NCBI RefSeq assembly: GCF_002831665.1
Contig: NZ_CP025118.1
Coordinates: 682,001 to 746,000, forward strand
From: Lacinutrix sp. Bg11-31
GTDB taxonomy: Bacteria; Bacteroidota; Bacteroidia; Flavobacteriales; Flavobacteriaceae
Direction: 5' to 3'
Length of the DNA stretch: 64,000 nt
Positions 54,221-63,977 of this stretch are shown piece by piece. Positions within the stretch are counted from its first letter, which is position 1. Every line of letters begins with the position of its first letter. A program made the position numbers and the translations under genes. The notes beneath the pieces are model-generated. The model had not been told where the DNA came from and ran no database searches. It saw nothing but the letters and a program-made list of their open reading frames with translations.

Positions 54221-57200
54221 ATGAAGAAACAACTGCTTGTATTTATTTCTGTTTTTCTATTTTATTATACTGTTTTTGGGCAGATTACGTTTCAAAAATC
54301 TGTTATTCATTCTATAAATAATAATTCAGGTAATGAGACTAATGCAATGAAATTTGGAGATTTAGATGGAGATGGGAATCAGGATATAATTATTGCATAT
54401 GGAAATCAAATTACTTGGCATCGGTTTAATGATGCTTTTCAGGTTTATGAATCAGTAAATATAGTGACTGATAATATATTTGGTGTGACGTCTATTTTTA
54501 TAGGTGATATTGATAATGATTCAGATTTGGACATTTTGGCTGGATCTGAAAATGGTAATTCTGATAGATTATATTGGTTTGAAAATACTGATGGTAATGG
54601 TTCATTTGATATCACTCATGTTGTTGGTACAAATTTATATGATGCATTTCAAGTTAGTTTAGCAGATTTAGATACAGATGGAGATTTAGACATTTTGTTT
54701 GAGGAATCTTTTACTAACCAAGTTAAATGGTACGAAAACAGTGATGGATTTGGGAACTTTAGTTCGAGCGCTAATAATATAGTTTCTACCGGAAGTAGTG
54801 TGTTTCGTGGACTTAAAACTGCTGATATAGATGGGGATTCTAATCTGGATATAGTTTATATAACAGGTTCCTATATAAGATGGAAAAGAAATGAAGGGAA
54901 TGGTACTTTCTCTGCGACTCAAACTGTGTCAACTTCTTCCTATCAATACAGGTCATTTGCAGTTTCAGATATGGACTATGATGGCGATTTAGATGTTGTA
55001 GCTGTTGGAGTATCAAGGGTAATTTGGTTTGAAAATGCTGATGGTCTAGGTGATTTTTATGGTAGTTCTAATTCCCATTTACTTACAAACACATCATCTA
55101 ATAACAGAGAAAAGGTAGAAGTTGTAGATGTCAACAACGATGGGTATAAAGATATTTTGTTTAGTACTACTGAATACCAAAACAATAGGCTAGTATATTT
55201 TGAAGGGACTAATTCTTTTGGTGGGTTTGATGCTAATGAAGTCTTAATTAGTGATATTGAAACTCAAGGAAGTTTTATCGTGACAGATATTAATAATGAT
55301 GGTGATGTCGATATTTGTATAGATAAGAATTTTTCAAGAGCAGTATTTCTTTATACTAATTCTGGGAGTCTTGGTAATTTCGAAGAGGGAGCTCAAATAA
55401 ATGTAATAATAAATTCTCCAAAAGGTATAAAGGTTTCAGATTTAGATAATGATGGTGACGAAGATTTATTAATACTTTCAGAAGATAGCCCACAGTTAAT
55501 TTGGTTAGATAATATTGATGATAATACATACATTCAGAATGATTTAGAAATAAATAATAATATTATTTCAATGAGTATTGGTGATATTAATGGTGATTTG
55601 AATACAGATATTTTATACTCTTATGACAGTAATATTTTTTGGTTAGAAAATATGAATGGCATGTATGGCAGTCCAATTAATATAACGAATAGCTTATCCT
55701 ATGTAACAGATATTAAACTCAAGGACATAGACGATGATAATGATAACGATATTATTGCTGTATCATTATTAGATGATAAATTAGTTGTATTTGAAAATTT
55801 GGATGGCTTAGGTAGCTTTGGAAGTGAGCAAATAATATCTCAAGTTAATAATCCTAAGTCAACTAGTTTAAATGATTTTAATGGCGATGGTTTTTTAGAT
55901 ATTTTATTAGCTGCTGATAATGAGATTGCTTGGTTTGAAAATATTAATGGACAAGGTAACTTTAGCCAGTCAAATATTGTTGGCTCTATATCCAGTTTTG
56001 ATGGAGAAATAATTAGTAAAGATATTGATAATGATGGAGATATCGATATTGTAGCTTTAAATCCAAATTTAGTTTGGTATGAGAATATTGATGGATTAGG
56101 TAGTTTTGTTGAACGGCCTATGATATTAAATACTTCAAATCTAAATAATGTTTTAATTAAAGCAGGAGATATAGATGAAGACCAGGATATTGATATTTTA
56201 GTTACTTATAAACTCTCAACAAATAACACATGGATAAGATGGTATGAAAATACTGATGGTTTAGGTGGCTTTAATACTTTTCATACACTAGATAGTAATT
56301 TAAATGATTTATCATCAATTAGTTTAAAGGATTTTGAAAGTGATGGAGATATAGATTTACTTTATTCTAGTAGTGTATTAAATGAAATTGGTTGGTATAA
56401 AAATTTAGGTGTTTTAGGAAATGAAATTAATGGAGTAGTTCAGTTGGACCTAGATTTGGATGGCTGTACTTTAGATGATATTAAAATTGGTAATTTATTG
56501 ATAGGAACAAATAATGGAAATGATAGTTTTAGTTCTTTTACTCAATTAGATGGAAGCTATCAAATAGCTTTAAATTTAGGAACTTTTGAGACAAGTGTAA
56601 TCTCTTCTCTTAATTATTTTAACGTAACACCAATTTCTAATGTTTCAGTTTTTAATGATTTAGGGAATACAGAAGCAATAGACTTCTGTTTTGAACCAAT
56701 AGGCGTAATTAACGATTTAAACATTTCAGTATATCCATCATTAAACGATCCAAGACCAGGTTTTAATACAACCTATCAAATAGTCTATAATAATATTGGT
56801 ACAACCCAATTAAGTGGTAATGTTACTTTTGAGTTTGATGATGCTAAATTAAATTTCTTAAATGCAAGTGAAACAATAGTTTCACAAACAGCGAACACTT
56901 TAACATTCAATTTTACAGACTTAAATCCTTTCGAAACAAGAACAATCGATTTAGAGTTTAATGTATTTGCACCACCAACTACTAATATTGATGATGTTTT
57001 AGTATCAACAGCAACAGTAAATCCTGTTACAGGAGATAACACAGCAGATGATAATGTTTTTACATTAAATCAAACCGTAATTGGTTCTTACGATCCCAAT
57101 GATATTAGAGTTTTAGAAGGTGAAGAAATATTATTAGCAGATGCAGATAAGTATTTACATTATATCATCCGTTTTCAAAATACAGGAACAGCAAGTGCTA

Positions 57201-57757
57201 TTAATGTAAATGTAGAAAATGTGTTAGATTATAAATTAGACTGGACAACCATGCAATTAGAAAGTTTAAGCCACACAGGAAGAGTAGAAATAGCAAATGG
57301 TAGTATGGTTAAATTTATATTTGATAATATTAATTTACCAGATAGTACTAGCGACGAGCCAAACTCTCACGGTTATATAGCTTATAAAATTAAACCAAAA
57401 GATAATGTAGTTGTTGGCGATATTTTTAATAGTACAGCAGATATTTTCTTCGATTTTAATCCAGCTATAGTAACAAATACTGTAAGTACAGAAATAGTAA
57501 ATACCTTATCTGTAGAGGATTTTGAAGCATCAAGTTTTTTAATATTCCCTAACCCAGCAAATAACATATTAAATATAGAAGGAGAAACCGTTATAGAATC
57601 TGTTACTATTTACGATATTAATGGAAGGTTATTAAATACAATAACTTCAAAAAGTAAAAAAGCTAAATTAGACGTTAGTAATCTATCTCAAGGCCTATAT
57701 TTTTTAGAGATAACTTCAGGAAATAAAAAGGAATCATTAAAGTTTATAAAAAAGTAA
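54221..57757 (+). CDS. Large T9SS-secreted protein with FG-GAP/VCBS repeats
   Basis: The 1178-residue protein has a signal peptide (YYTVFGQ cleavage). About 13 FG-GAP/VCBS-type units follow, with motifs such as FGDLDGDGNQDIIIAYG and IGDIDNDSDLDILAGSENG, whose DxDxDGxxD calcium loops suggest a beta-propeller. A middle region and a DUF7619-like domain (LHYIIRFQNTGTASAINV, then DIFFDFNPAIVTN) lie before a T9SS type A signal from about 1103 (FLIFPNPANNILNIEGE, GLYFLEITSGNKK). It is probably a calcium-stabilised surface or released adhesin. A perfect palindromic terminator follows. Confidence 0.9.
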   Translation: MKKQLLVFISVFLFYYTVFGQITFQKSVIHSINNNSGNETNAMKFGDLDGDGNQDIIIAYGNQITWHRFNDAFQVYESVNIVTDNIFGVTSIFIGDIDNDSDLDILAGSENGNSDRLYWFENTDGNGSFDITHVVGTNLYDAFQVSLADLDTDGDLDILFEESFTNQVKWYENSDGFGNFSSSANNIVSTGSSVFRGLKTADIDGDSNLDIVYITGSYIRWKRNEGNGTFSATQTVSTSSYQYRSFAVSDMDYDGDLDVVAVGVSRVIWFENADGLGDFYGSSNSHLLTNTSSNNREKVEVVDVNNDGYKDILFSTTEYQNNRLVYFEGTNSFGGFDANEVLISDIETQGSFIVTDINNDGDVDICIDKNFSRAVFLYTNSGSLGNFEEGAQINVIINSPKGIKVSDLDNDGDEDLLILSEDSPQLIWLDNIDDNTYIQNDLEINNNIISMSIGDINGDLNTDILYSYDSNIFWLENMNGMYGSPINITNSLSYVTDIKLKDIDDDNDNDIIAVSLLDDKLVVFENLDGLGSFGSEQIISQVNNPKSTSLNDFNGDGFLDILLAADNEIAWFENINGQGNFSQSNIVGSISSFDGEIISKDIDNDGDIDIVALNPNLVWYENIDGLGSFVERPMILNTSNLNNVLIKAGDIDEDQDIDILVTYKLSTNNTWIRWYENTDGLGGFNTFHTLDSNLNDLSSISLKDFESDGDIDLLYSSSVLNEIGWYKNLGVLGNEINGVVQLDLDLDGCTLDDIKIGNLLIGTNNGNDSFSSFTQLDGSYQIALNLGTFETSVISSLNYFNVTPISNVSVFNDLGNTEAIDFCFEPIGVINDLNISVYPSLNDPRPGFNTTYQIVYNNIGTTQLSGNVTFEFDDAKLNFLNASETIVSQTANTLTFNFTDLNPFETRTIDLEFNVFAPPTTNIDDVLVSTATVNPVTGDNTADDNVFTLNQTVIGSYDPNDIRVLEGEEILLADADKYLHYIIRFQNTGTASAINVNVENVLDYKLDWTTMQLESLSHTGRVEIANGSMVKFIFDNINLPDSTSDEPNSHGYIAYKIKPKDNVVVGDIFNSTADIFFDFNPAIVTNTVSTEIVNTLSVEDFEASSFLIFPNPANNILNIEGETVIESVTIYDINGRLLNTITSKSKKAKLDVSNLSQGLYFLEITSGNKKESLKFIKK

Positions 57758-57782
57758 TTTTTACTTTAATAATTTAAAATCT

Positions 57783-57818
57783 AAACCTTTCAGTTTTAAA
57801 ACTGAAAGGTTTTTTTGT
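57783..57818 (+). terminator. Intrinsic terminator
   Basis: A perfect 30-bp palindrome (57783-57812), arms AAACCTTTCAGTTTT and complement, continues into T. It follows the VCBS gene by 25 bp. Confidence 0.93.
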
Positions 57819-57822
57819 TACT

Positions 57823-57830
57823 TATCTTTG
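57823..57830 (+). promoter_or_regulatory. Candidate -7 element of the YheT-like hydrolase gene
   Basis: TATCTTTG fits TAnnTTTG and lies 45 bp before the ATG at 57875. No -33 TTTG is clear at normal spacing because the terminator stem occupies it. Confidence 0.45.
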
Positions 57831-57874
57831 TGCTTACATTTCAATATTAAAAGTCCTTTAAAACAGTAAACTAA

Positions 57875-58834
57875 ATGCCAATATTAACCACAACATACAA
57901 ACCTAAATTTATATTTAGAAATGGACACTTGTCGACCATTTACTCTGGACTATTAAGAAAAGTTGAAGGCGTTACCCAAAAGCGAGAGCGTCTAACGTTA
58001 CCAGATAACGATTTTTTAGATTTAGATTGGAGTTATACAACCAAGAAAACAAACCAATTACTAATCGTTTTACATGGTTTAGAAGGCAATGCGCAACGCC
58101 ATTATATGTTAGGCTCTGCAAAAATGGCAAACCAAAATAATATAGATGCAGTTTGTGTTAATTTTCGAGGTTGTAGTGGAGAAGTTAATAACAGTTTTCA
58201 ATCGTACCATTCTGGTAAAACAGACGACTTAGCTTCGGTTTTAAAACACATAACAGAGCAGTTTCATTATGATACTATTTATCTAAAAGGATTTAGCCTT
58301 GGAGGTAATGTTATTTTAAAATATTTAGGAGAGAATAATCAAATTCCAAAACAAGTAAAAGGAGCAGTAACGGTTTCGGTTCCTGTGTTTTTAAGAGGTT
58401 CGTTAGAAAAATTAATGTCTATTGAAAACGTATTGTACTCTAAAAAGTTTTTAAAAAATTTAAGAGCTAAGCTGAAGGGAAAACAAGAATTATTTCCGCA
58501 GAATATTAAAAATGAAGATTTAATAGCGATAAAGACGTTAAAAGATTTTGATGACTTTTACACCTCTAAAGCACATAATTTTATTGATGCTTACGATTAT
58601 TATGAAAAATCGAGTAGTCTTCCGTTTTTAGCAGGAATTAAAATACCTACGTTATTAATAAATGCACAAAACGATTCTTTTTTATCAAAAGAATGTTATC
58701 CAATTGAAGCAGCAAAACAGAATGAATATTTGTATTTAGAAATGCCAAAATATGGTGGCCATGTTGGTTTTTGCGATTCTGAAAATATTTATTATTCCGA
58801 AAAAAGAATGCTAGAGTTTATAAGTAAATTATAG
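57875..58834 (+). CDS. Alpha/beta hydrolase of the YheT family
   Basis: The 319-residue protein has the oxyanion segment VLHGLEGNAQRHY, nucleophile elbow GFSLGGNVILKYLG (Ser in GFSLGG) and the Asp and His of the triad (NAQNDSF and GGHVGF). FRGCSGEVNNSFQSYHSG is the typical YheT segment. Members are putative esterases of unclear substrate. It begins 57 bp after the terminator of the previous gene and may be a monocistronic unit. Confidence 0.87.
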   Translation: MPILTTTYKPKFIFRNGHLSTIYSGLLRKVEGVTQKRERLTLPDNDFLDLDWSYTTKKTNQLLIVLHGLEGNAQRHYMLGSAKMANQNNIDAVCVNFRGCSGEVNNSFQSYHSGKTDDLASVLKHITEQFHYDTIYLKGFSLGGNVILKYLGENNQIPKQVKGAVTVSVPVFLRGSLEKLMSIENVLYSKKFLKNLRAKLKGKQELFPQNIKNEDLIAIKTLKDFDDFYTSKAHNFIDAYDYYEKSSSLPFLAGIKIPTLLINAQNDSFLSKECYPIEAAKQNEYLYLEMPKYGGHVGFCDSENIYYSEKRMLEFISKL

Positions 58835-58924
58835 ATTTTTAAGTAGTTAGAATATTAACTTTATTGGTTTTAGAGATTATTAATCCACTAATTTTCCTAC
58901 ATTTAGTTTCTAAACCAACCATTT

Positions 58925-60463
58925 ATGCTCAAAAAAGTATTTGCCAGCGCTGTCTTTGGAGTCGATGCTTCCACAATAACTGTAGAGGTTAACGTTAATT
59001 CCGGAATTGGATATCACCTTGTAGGACTTCCAGACAATGCAATTAAAGAAAGCAATTACAGAATTGCAGCTGCTTTACAAAACAATGGTTACAAGATTCC
59101 TGGTAAAAAAATCACTATTAATATGGCACCTGCCGATTTACGAAAGGAAGGTTCTGCCTACGATTTAACTTTAGCGGTAGGTATTCTTGCAGCTTCTAAA
59201 CAAATTCAAGCCAATGATTTAGAAGATTATCTAATTATGGGAGAGCTTTCCTTAGACGGAAGTTTACAGCCTATTAAAGGTGCTTTACCAATAGCTATAA
59301 AAGCTAAAGAAGAAGGTTTTAAAGGATTTATACTTCCTATTCAAAACGCAAAAGAAGCAGCAATCGTTAGTGATTTTAAAGTTTATGGTATCGATAATAT
59401 TAAACAGATTATTAATTTTTTTGATAAAAGTGAAGCAATCGAAGAAACCATAATAAATACAAGAGAAGAATTTTATAAGAATTTAGATTATCCAGATTTC
59501 GATTTTGCAGACGTAAAAGGACAAGAAGGCATAAAACGTTGTATGGAAATTGCAGCAGCTGGTGGACATAATATTATTTTAGTTGGTCCACCAGGAGCAG
59601 GAAAAACAATGTTAGCCAAACGTTTACCTAGTATTCTGCCACCAATGTCTTTAAAAGAAGCTTTAGAAACCACAAAAATACATAGTGTTGTAGGCCGTGT
59701 AAAAGCTAATTCGGGCTTGATGGCTCAACGTCCTTTTAGAAGCCCACATCATACCATTTCTAATGTAGCACTTGTAGGAGGAGGTAGTTATCCACAACCT
59801 GGAGAAATATCTTTATGCCATAACGGCGTTTTGTTTTTAGATGAATTACCCGAATTTAAGAGAGAAGTTTTAGAAGTTATGAGGCAACCTCTAGAAGATA
59901 GAGAGGTTACCATTTCAAGAGCTAAATTTACTGTAACTTATCCATCATCATTTATGTTGGTAGCTAGTATGAATCCTAGTCCAAGTGGTTATTTTAACGA
60001 TCCAGACTCGCCAATAACCTCAAGTCCTGCAGAAATGCAACGTTATTTAAGTAAAATTTCTGGACCATTGTTAGATAGAATAGATATTCATATTGAAGTA
60101 ACGCCAGTTCCTTTCGATAAACTTTCCGATGAAAGAAAAGGCGAATCTTCAATAGACATAAGAAAACGTGTAACAGAAGCACGAGAAAGGCAAACAGAAC
60201 GCTTTGCAGAATCTGAAACGGTACATTACAATGCGCAAATGCATGTAAAACAAATTAGAACGCATTGTAAGTTAGATGATGCCTCTAAAGCACTGTTAAA
60301 AACAGCTATGGAACGTTTAAACCTTTCCGCTAGAGCTTATGATAGAATCTTAAAAGTATCGCGAACAATTGCAGATTTAGAAGGCGCTAAAGATATTATT
60401 GGCAGTCATTTAAGCGAAGCCATTCAATATAGAAGTTTAGATAGAGAAGGTTGGTTGGGTTAG
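58925..60463 (+). CDS. YifB/ComM-type Mg-chelatase-like AAA+ ATPase
   Basis: The 512-residue protein has an N-terminal Lon-protease-like (ChlI) domain (GVDASTITVEVNVNSGIGYH, MGELSLDGSLQPIKGALP). A Mg-chelatase AAA+ domain follows with Walker A GPPGAGKTMLAK, Walker B FLDELPEF, the RPFRSPHHT signature, and a C-terminal helical domain (LSARAYDRILKVSRTIADLEG). ComM is a hexameric helicase that promotes branch migration in natural transformation. A competence role in this organism is inferred. Confidence 0.93.
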   Translation: MLKKVFASAVFGVDASTITVEVNVNSGIGYHLVGLPDNAIKESNYRIAAALQNNGYKIPGKKITINMAPADLRKEGSAYDLTLAVGILAASKQIQANDLEDYLIMGELSLDGSLQPIKGALPIAIKAKEEGFKGFILPIQNAKEAAIVSDFKVYGIDNIKQIINFFDKSEAIEETIINTREEFYKNLDYPDFDFADVKGQEGIKRCMEIAAAGGHNIILVGPPGAGKTMLAKRLPSILPPMSLKEALETTKIHSVVGRVKANSGLMAQRPFRSPHHTISNVALVGGGSYPQPGEISLCHNGVLFLDELPEFKREVLEVMRQPLEDREVTISRAKFTVTYPSSFMLVASMNPSPSGYFNDPDSPITSSPAEMQRYLSKISGPLLDRIDIHIEVTPVPFDKLSDERKGESSIDIRKRVTEARERQTERFAESETVHYNAQMHVKQIRTHCKLDDASKALLKTAMERLNLSARAYDRILKVSRTIADLEGAKDIIGSHLSEAIQYRSLDREGWLG

Positions 60464-60645
60464 TAGTAAAATCATTATTTTTTATATAAATGAAATAAAA
60501 ATTAAACTGTAAATTAGCTAAATAACAGTGTTTTTTATTCTTAATTGAGCTAGAAAAAAGAAAAAAGTATAGAAAAACTGTCAAATCTTTATATCTTCAC
60601 AACTTTTAAAAATTTAAATGCTATTAATTAACTAAACAAAAAACT

Positions 60646-61005
60646 ATGCCTACACCAAAAGGAATTATTACAGCTGCAGAAGCTCAAGAATTAAACGACA
60701 ATTGGACAAATTTAAGAGCTAGAGCAAACCAATCAGCTGCTGGGAAACCAGACAACCGCTCGTCTTGGTATTCGTTTGACGACATGCAGAACTTTTTAAA
60801 CCTAATTAAAGAGGAAAATCCAAAAGTTAATGGCATCCGTTTTTATTTAGGTGTTGAAACTACAAAAGAAGATCCAAAAGGATTAACTACAATTTTCATG
60901 GTTCCAACAGAAGACGATAAAGGAAAGAACAAAGATATTCCTAAAGCAAAAGGAATGGATAGAGGTGAAGAAGGAGAGCCAGTAGAATCTGGATACCCTC
61001 AATAA
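60646..61005 (+). CDS. Small PDNRSSW-core protein, unidentified (copy 1)
   Basis: This 119-residue protein has no signal peptide. Its core, aligned with the gene at 61868, contains PDNRSSWYSFDDMQNFL, VNGIRFYLGV and LTTIFMVPTED. The tail is Lys/Asp/Glu-rich and ends in YPQ. This core occurs in many flavobacterial hypothetical proteins I have seen, always without a known function. It ends 6 bp before a polytopic membrane protein gene, so the two are translated from one mRNA and probably interact. Possible regulatory or ligand role is speculation. Confidence 0.75.
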   Translation: MPTPKGIITAAEAQELNDNWTNLRARANQSAAGKPDNRSSWYSFDDMQNFLNLIKEENPKVNGIRFYLGVETTKEDPKGLTTIFMVPTEDDKGKNKDIPKAKGMDRGEEGEPVESGYPQ

Positions 61006-61011
61006 AATTTT

Positions 61012-61719
61012 ATGCTAGAGTTCTTATTTTATTATAATAGTATAATTACTCATAGTATAGAGGCAATAGCAGCAATTACTGGGCTTTTTTGTTTAAAAAA
61101 GTATAAAGGTACTGCTGCTATTTTTTTTATATGGTTATTGGTTTATCTGTGTTTGGTAGATGTTTTAGGAATGTACCCTAAATATTATAATACTTTTGAC
61201 TTCCTAGAACCAATTAAAAATAGTATTTTTAGAAGAAATAGTTGGTGGTTTACTATTTTCTTTGATATTATTGCTGTTATATTATTCTCTTTATTGTTTC
61301 AAAAAATTTTAAAGAAAAAATTATCTAAAAACATATTAAAATATGGAATAATACTATATTCTTTTATTGCAATTATTTTAATAGTATTAGATATAGATGC
61401 TTTATTTAAAAGTAATTTTCGTTCAATATATATATTAGAAACCATTTTAATTTGTTGTTGTTCAGTGTTTTATTTTATAGAGGTTTTAAATAGTGATAAC
61501 TTTCTTCAATTTTCAAAATCCTTATATTTTTATATAAGCATAGCAATTTTTATATGGTGGTTAGTTGTTACGCCATTAGTGTTTTTCGATCAGTATTTTG
61601 TTTTAGAAGATGAAAGTTTCGTCTTATTAAAAAAGAGTATTTACATTCTTTCAAACATCTTTATGTATTTAACCTTTACAATAGGCTTAATAGTTTCTAA
61701 ACCAGAAAAAACAGAGTAG
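61012..61719 (+). CDS. Polytopic membrane protein, unidentified (copy A)
   Basis: This 235-residue protein has about seven hydrophobic segments. It shares these landmarks with copies B and C: an N-terminal IEAIAAITGL, then KKYKGTAAIFFIWLLVYLCL with an Asp in LVDVLG, a later FIEVLNSD, the Trp-rich FYISIAIFIWWLVVTPLVFF, and a C-terminal NIFMYLTFTIGLIVSKP. I do not recognise the family. It lies 6 bp after the small PDNRSSW protein. The acidic residues inside helices 1, 2 and 5 suggest transport or signal function, unproven. Confidence 0.75.
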   Translation: MLEFLFYYNSIITHSIEAIAAITGLFCLKKYKGTAAIFFIWLLVYLCLVDVLGMYPKYYNTFDFLEPIKNSIFRRNSWWFTIFFDIIAVILFSLLFQKILKKKLSKNILKYGIILYSFIAIILIVLDIDALFKSNFRSIYILETILICCCSVFYFIEVLNSDNFLQFSKSLYFYISIAIFIWWLVVTPLVFFDQYFVLEDESFVLLKKSIYILSNIFMYLTFTIGLIVSKPEKTE

Positions 61720-61867
61720 TCATTTTTTTTTCTTACTTTTAAATCGCTATTAATCTTAAAAACATAATCTATGGTGTAAACTTTAGTATTTACTCTTCTT
61801 ATAAATACTAATTATGTTGTAAAACCTATTTACTACATCTATTACTAACTTTAAAACTAGAACTAAA

Positions 61868-62389
61868 ATGAAAAACTTACTTACCCTAATATTAGGTTTA
61901 ATAATTGGTGCAATAATAATGTACTTCTATTGTTGCAAATCAGGAGATTTTGCAGCTCCAATGGTTGTTGTAAAACCTTCTGGAGTAATATCTACTAAAG
62001 ACGCTAGAACTTTAGATCGCGCTTTCGATTCTAGACATAAATTAATTAGCGATTCTATTGTAAAACGTCCGGATAATCGTTCGTCTTGGTGGTCTTTAAA
62101 AGATATGCAAGATTACTTGAAATATGCAGAAAACCAAAGTGAAGAATTGGGTTACACAATGGATGGCATACGTGTTTATTTAGGTGCTTATCCAGATGAA
62201 GAAGTAGATTCTAAAAGAACTGTAGGTTACACCACAATGTTTATGGTTCCAACTTCTAGTGAAATAGAACAAGTACACCAAAAAGGAGGATCTGCAGTAG
62301 ATGCTAAAGATGGAGGAGATGTTCCAGGTGGTGATCCATTAAACGATGGAAGTGCCGGAAATCCACCAAGTGCTAATTATCCTCAATAA
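61868..62389 (+). CDS. PDNRSSW-core protein with membrane anchor (copy 2)
   Basis: The 173-residue paralogue of the 60646 gene gains an N-terminal hydrophobic segment (LLTLILGLIIGAIIMYFYCC). This could be a membrane anchor or atypical lipoprotein signal with Cys22/Cys23. The core PDNRSSWWSLKDMQDYLKYA, MDGIRVYLGA and YTTMFMVPTSS follows, and the Gly/Asp-rich tail ends in YPQ. Eight bp later begins membrane protein copy B. Compared with copy 1 the soluble core is extended by about 50 residues, mostly in the tail and anchor. Confidence 0.75.
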   Translation: MKNLLTLILGLIIGAIIMYFYCCKSGDFAAPMVVVKPSGVISTKDARTLDRAFDSRHKLISDSIVKRPDNRSSWWSLKDMQDYLKYAENQSEELGYTMDGIRVYLGAYPDEEVDSKRTVGYTTMFMVPTSSEIEQVHQKGGSAVDAKDGGDVPGGDPLNDGSAGNPPSANYPQ

Positions 62390-62397
62390 ATATTTTT

Positions 62398-63108
62398 TTG
62401 GAAGAATTTTTAAAAGATAATTATATTTTAATAACACGAGGTGTTGAAATTTTAGCAGCTGTTACTGGCTTATTATTCTATAAAAAGTATAAAAATACAG
62501 CTGCTACTTATTTCATATGGTTTTTAGTGTATATAACTATATGTGATTTTTTATGTGGTTATACTTATTATGTTAAGAATATTGGTTTTCTAAATTTTTT
62601 AGGTGGTACTTTATTTGAAAAAAATTATTGGTTGTCCACGCTATATTGGAAGATTGGAGCCGTATTGTTTTTTACCTTCTATTATTATAAAATACTAAAG
62701 ACGAAACAAAGCAAGTTGTTTCTTAAATATACAGGCTACTCTTTTCTGTTATTTTCTTTAATATATATTATTGTGCATTTTCAAGAATATTTTATACGTT
62801 CTTTTCCTATAATAAGCGTGTTAGGAGCTTTAATTATTAGTATTTGTGTTGTTCTATATTATATTGAAGTATTACAGTCTGAAAAAATTTTAAGTTTCTA
62901 TAAATCGTTAAATTTTTATATAAGTACTGCAATATTTATTTGGTGGTTAATTATAACACCATTAGTTTTTTATAGTTTGTATTTTACTAAAGCAGATTGG
63001 AATTTTGTAATACTAAAATGGCAAATTTATCTATTCGCAAACATTTTTATGTACACTACATTTACCATAGGTTTAATAGTTTCTAAACCACAAAGTAGTG
63101 TATCATAG
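62398..63108 (+). CDS. Polytopic membrane protein, unidentified (copy B)
   Basis: The 236-residue paralogue of copy A starts with TTG at 62398. Shared landmarks are VEILAAVTGLLFYKKYKNT, FIWFLVYITICDF, a YIEVLQSE, FYISTAIFIWWLIITPLVFY and NIFMYTTFTIGLIVSKPQ. The TTG start with an 8-bp gap suggests translation coupled to copy 2 of the small protein. Identity between copies is moderate, so duplication is not very recent. Confidence 0.75.
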   Translation: MEEFLKDNYILITRGVEILAAVTGLLFYKKYKNTAATYFIWFLVYITICDFLCGYTYYVKNIGFLNFLGGTLFEKNYWLSTLYWKIGAVLFFTFYYYKILKTKQSKLFLKYTGYSFLLFSLIYIIVHFQEYFIRSFPIISVLGALIISICVVLYYIEVLQSEKILSFYKSLNFYISTAIFIWWLIITPLVFYSLYFTKADWNFVILKWQIYLFANIFMYTTFTIGLIVSKPQSSVS

Positions 63109-63148
63109 ATTTTAAGCGTATTTTGCAGCACTACAAATTTTAATAGAA

Positions 63149-63850
63149 TTGCTAGAATTTATTACAAAATATTTTAATCACATAAGCTATGTCTTTGAGC
63201 TTTTAGCAATGCTAACAGGTATTTTCTGTTTTAATAAATACAAAAACACTTCAACTAGAATTTTTATTTTTTTTTTAATTTATGTGGTTTTTGTAGATTT
63301 TACAGGTGCAACATATTTCTACGATATTAATTTTAAACCAACGGCATACTTAAGAAGTATAGGGTTTAATAGTAAACCTTGGTACAATCTGTTATGGCTA
63401 TTTGGGAGTATGCTATTTGTAATGTATTATATTTATAACGTACTACATAAAAAATATAACAAGATACTAATACTAGCTGTTACAGTTATATTTACTACTC
63501 TTATGCTTGGTCATTTTTTTATATATCCTCAAGTGTTTTTTAAAACGCATAGTTCATACTACCAATTAGTAGGTGCATTTACTTTATTAATAGGATGTGC
63601 TATTTACTTTATTGAGTTTATTAATTCAGAATCGATTACCTATGCTTTAAGAACCTATAGTTTTTATGCATTAAGCGCAGTTTTAATTTGGTGGCTTATT
63701 GTTACACCAATTTTACTTTTTGAGGCATATAATACTATCTCAGATATTGATTTTGTTAATTTAAAGAGACGCATTTTTGTTTTTGCAAATATGTTTATGT
63801 ACGGTATGTTTGCATTTGGACTTGTTATTTCTAAACCTCAAAGAGATTAA
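63149..63850 (+). CDS. Polytopic membrane protein, unidentified (copy C)
   Basis: The 233-residue third copy also starts with TTG, 40 bp after copy B. Landmarks are LLAMLTGIFCFNKYKNTS, FIFFLIYVVFVDF, FIEFINSE, FYALSAVLIWWLIVTPILLF and NMFMYGMFAFGLVISKPQ. Unlike A and B it has no small PDNRSSW gene before it. It is followed directly by a truncated fourth copy. Confidence 0.75.
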   Translation: MLEFITKYFNHISYVFELLAMLTGIFCFNKYKNTSTRIFIFFLIYVVFVDFTGATYFYDINFKPTAYLRSIGFNSKPWYNLLWLFGSMLFVMYYIYNVLHKKYNKILILAVTVIFTTLMLGHFFIYPQVFFKTHSSYYQLVGAFTLLIGCAIYFIEFINSESITYALRTYSFYALSAVLIWWLIVTPILLFEAYNTISDIDFVNLKRRIFVFANMFMYGMFAFGLVISKPQRD

Positions 63851-63857
63851 TAATAAT

Positions 63858-63977
63858 GAAAATGATATGGATTTTGTTTACTTGAATAGAAGTTTAATGT
63901 TTGCTTCAAATATTTTTATGTATACTTGTTTTGCTATTGAACTAATTATTTATAAACCACAACAAAAAAATGAATAA
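63858..63977 (+). pseudogene. C-terminal remnant of a fourth membrane protein copy
   Basis: The frame ending TAA at 63977 reads NDMDFVYLNRSLMFASNIFM then YTCFAIELIIYKPQQKNE. It aligns with the last 40 residues of copy C (DIDFVNLKRRIFVFANMFMY, FGLVISKPQ). No complete start region exists; the rest of the gene is missing between copy C's stop (63850) and 63858. It is a truncated duplicate, and whether it is translated is doubtful. Confidence 0.65.
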
